A stretch of DNA of 64,000 bases from Cryptomeria japonica (lineage: Eukaryota; Streptophyta; Pinopsida; Cupressales; Cupressaceae), in NCBI RefSeq assembly GCF_030272615.1, contig NC_081408.1, forward strand, positions 303,835,450-303,899,449, given 5' to 3'. The notes under the pieces were generated by a model that searched no databases, was not told the origin of the DNA, and saw nothing but the letters and a program-made list of their open reading frames with translations. Shown piece by piece: positions 62,167-64,000 of this stretch (the first letter of the stretch is position 1; each line of letters begins with the position of its first letter). The translations under genes and the position numbers were made by a program.

Positions 62167-63558
62167 GTGAGCACACTGGAGACCAGAAGATATACTAGAT
62201 TCCAAAGGCGAGAAGGATTAGTTGATTCAAGTTTTGAAGAATTACAAAACCTAAATTCCTTCCCTTCCTTTACACCTCAAAGAAGGGCAAGAAGTAGGCC
62301 CCCAAGATCTCCTTTTGTCCCTTCCCAATCTTCTATTTGTCATTCCTTGACCTTACATGGTGTTGTCTTTCCCACTATGATTAATCCCACCCCTTTGAAT
62401 ATTATCCTTCCTATGGCTGCAAATAATCCCTGGGGTCCAGCAGTAGGACCACTTGCCCTTGGAGCAAATATGAATCCCTTACCTAAAGGTTCTAGAGAAC
62501 ATTTACCTAAGTTTAATGGTGATGGAAAATTTACAGTTGATGAACATTTTAATGCTTTTAATGTTGCATGTGGCATGTTGGCAGTTCAACATGAAGATGT
62601 AGCAATAAGGTTGTTTATTCAAACACTGACTGGAATAGTAGCCGACTGGTTTTACCATTTGCCGAATGGTGTAATAACAAACTGGCAGGATTTGAAAACT
62701 AGGTTTGAGGATAGGTTTAAAGTGCCAGAAAATGACCATTCTCTTTTAGCCCAATTAGCTCAACTGAAAAAGGAAATACCTGACTCCATGAGAGACTTTG
62801 TGGCAAGGTTTGACAAGATTGTTCATAAGATTCCGGTTAATCAAAGACCTTTTGATGACAATTTGAAATGTTTCTTCATTAATGCAATGCCTGCAGAAAT
62901 AAGTTTCTTTATTTGTAGACAAAGGGTCCAAGACTTATCCACTACCAAAACCACTGCAGTAGAATTAGAAGATGATTTGATCAATGCAGGCAAATGGAGA
63001 AGAAAAGTTCAAGCTGCTAACTCATAGCCATCAACTTCCACAACTCCCTCTGATCTCATAATCCAAAGGTTGGTTAACGATGTGATCACCCTCAAGAGAC
63101 AACTCCCTAAGGCTAACACATCATATCCTCAACCTTATCAAGACATTCCAAGATGGCCTAATAATCAGCCTGCCAGAGTAGGAAATAAAGCTTTAAAATT
63201 GCCCCCAACTCAGCAAAGACTAGCCATTGAAGCACCCCCTCCTAGGAGAAATATGTGCATCTTTCATTTAATAGATGACCACGATGGTAACTCTTGTCCA
63301 GAAATGGTGAGACATGCATAGATTCTTAGCATAGGATAAGTTCTAAATGAACTTGACTCAATAGAGGAAACTCATGGACAACCTAGCGACTCTGGAATAC
63401 ACTTCCTTGAATATGAATCTGAAATAGATAGAGGAGGAGATATATTGGTAACCCTTGAAGATCCCTCTTGTGCCGTTTTCACTAGAAACTAGCATCAACT
63501 TAAAAAAATAGGCACTCCATCATCCTATGAAAATTCAACTAAGGGTAAGGAACCTATC
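62167..63558 (+). pseudogene. Ty3/gypsy (Tat-like) gag, with pol deleted
   Basis: The frame opens right after a TAG at 62161; its first codon is GTG, so the native ATG is lost or lies further in (the first in-frame ATG is in FPTMINPTP). The retrotransposon gag core is clear: LPKFNGDGKFTVDEHFNAFN, then AIRLFIQTLTGIVADWFYHL, NWQDLKTRFEDRFKVPEN and MRDFVARFDKIVHKIPVNQR. After stops at 63025 and 63319 flank a further segment, a zinc knuckle of the C-x2-H-x4-H-x4-C type (CIFHLIDDHDGNSC, 63256-63297) appears; this variant is usual in the Tat group. Then an acidic stretch with CAVFTRN ends at 63558, where LTR-head sequence begins. Protease, reverse transcriptase, RNase H and integrase are all absent. 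Gag would package the RNA. This fits the gag-only 'TR-GAG' class of non-autonomous element. Confidence 0.85.
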
Positions 63559-63948
63559 GACATCTAAAAATGGTCAACGCTTGCAGAGTCATACTTTAAC
63601 ATTTGCGCATTGCCTTATTTTAGGGTTTTTGCGTCATATTAACATTTCTTTTATGTAGCGCACTTGGTCTTTATCGTTTGCAAGCATTGAGTCCTTCTTC
63701 TGCATTCGCATGTGTCATTGTCAGTGTTTGGGGCATTTTCATTATTGCTCTTTGAAACAACACTTAAAATCGCATTGTCTAAAAGAGGGGCAAAATGTAG
63801 ACATCTAAAAATGGTCAACGCTTGCAGAGTCATACTTTAACATTTGTGCATTGCCTGATTTTAGGGTTTTTGCATCGTATTAACATTTCTTCTATGTAGC
63901 GCACTTGGTCTTTATCATTTGCGAGCATCGAGTCCTTCTTCTGCATTC
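63559..63948 (+). repeat. Duplicated LTR head, 149 bp, offset 241 bp
   Basis: 63559-63707 and 63800-63948 align without gaps and with few differences (for example GCGCATTGCCTTA versus GTGCATTGCCTGA). Only the second copy is preceded by the hairpin and polypurine tract. Confidence 0.95.
63751..63795 (+). promoter_or_regulatory. Hairpin and polypurine tract of the gag element
   Basis: CTCTTTGAAACA pairs with TGTCTAAAAGAG (ten Watson-Crick pairs, one G-T, one mismatch). The 3' arm merges into AAAAGAGGGGCAAAA ending at 63795. It has the same layout as at 4604-4647 and 39097-39143. Confidence 0.8.
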
Positions 63949-64000
63949 CTCATTTTTCTCACTTTCAAATTAGGTCTTGTCCATAACAATTTTCAGTCAT
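63796..64000 (+). mobile_element. 3' LTR of the gag element (cut by window end)
   Basis: It begins TGTAGACATCTAAAAATGG directly after the polypurine tract and continues past the window. Only 205 bp are visible. Confidence 0.8.

Noticed and set aside
1-64000. Host genes, tRNA or rRNA genes
   Set aside because: No intact gene structure or RNA-gene sequence was recognised on either strand; a tRNA scan was not possible here.

Overview
This window looks like nuclear intergenic DNA from a land plant with a large, repeat-filled genome. A conifer or other gymnosperm is my best guess, but that rests on style: nested LTR retrotransposons, very long LTRs, and old copies decayed mainly by C-to-T change. 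I see no intact host gene, rRNA or tRNA. Every recognisable coding region belongs to a transposable element or to a repeat-associated gene family, and all are broken.

Layout. 0.8-6 kb: 3' part of a plus-strand LTR retrotransposon carrying an antisense plant mobile domain (PMD) gene, followed by its 3' LTR. 7.5-10.2 kb: a minus-strand pogo/Tigger-like transposase pseudogene. 10.2-13 kb: AT-rich sequence with an LTR-like piece and diverged repeats. 13.0-31.0 kb: an old non-autonomous LTR element (here 'C') whose left LTR was split by a younger 13.07-kb element with 4.6-kb LTRs and no coding capacity (a LARD); the LARD has a GAAGC target duplication and an initiator-Met-tRNA primer site. 31-36 kb: AT-rich spacer, a compound microsatellite and the tail of a minus-strand Copia element. 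36.7-47.5 kb: a broken member ('copy B') of an unrecognised protein family, interrupted by a complete 8.2-kb minus-strand LTR element ('LARD2'; AATTT target duplication). 47.6-51.0 kb: a plus-strand Copia element cut off in reverse transcriptase. 51-54.3 kb: proline/serine-rich open frames resembling the LARD2 interior. 54.7-56.6 kb: a second PMD pseudogene. 58.1-61.25 kb: 'copy A' of the unrecognised family, one reading frame of about 1,040 codons broken only by stops. 62.07-64 kb: a gag-only Ty3/gypsy derivative running off the window.

Three elements on both strands (PMD element, LARD2, gag element) share one 3' module: a GGGGCA-type motif, a hairpin with compensating base changes, the polypurine tract AAAGAGGGGCAAA, and an LTR beginning TG(T/C)AGACA(C/T)CTAAAA. 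This suggests one superfamily in which non-autonomous members keep cis signals while swapping internal cargo (PMD, proline-rich frames, tandem arrays, gag alone). The most novel items are this module, the A/B protein family, the LARD2 tandem array with higher-order structure, and the palindromic GGTAGC islands in the giant LTRs.
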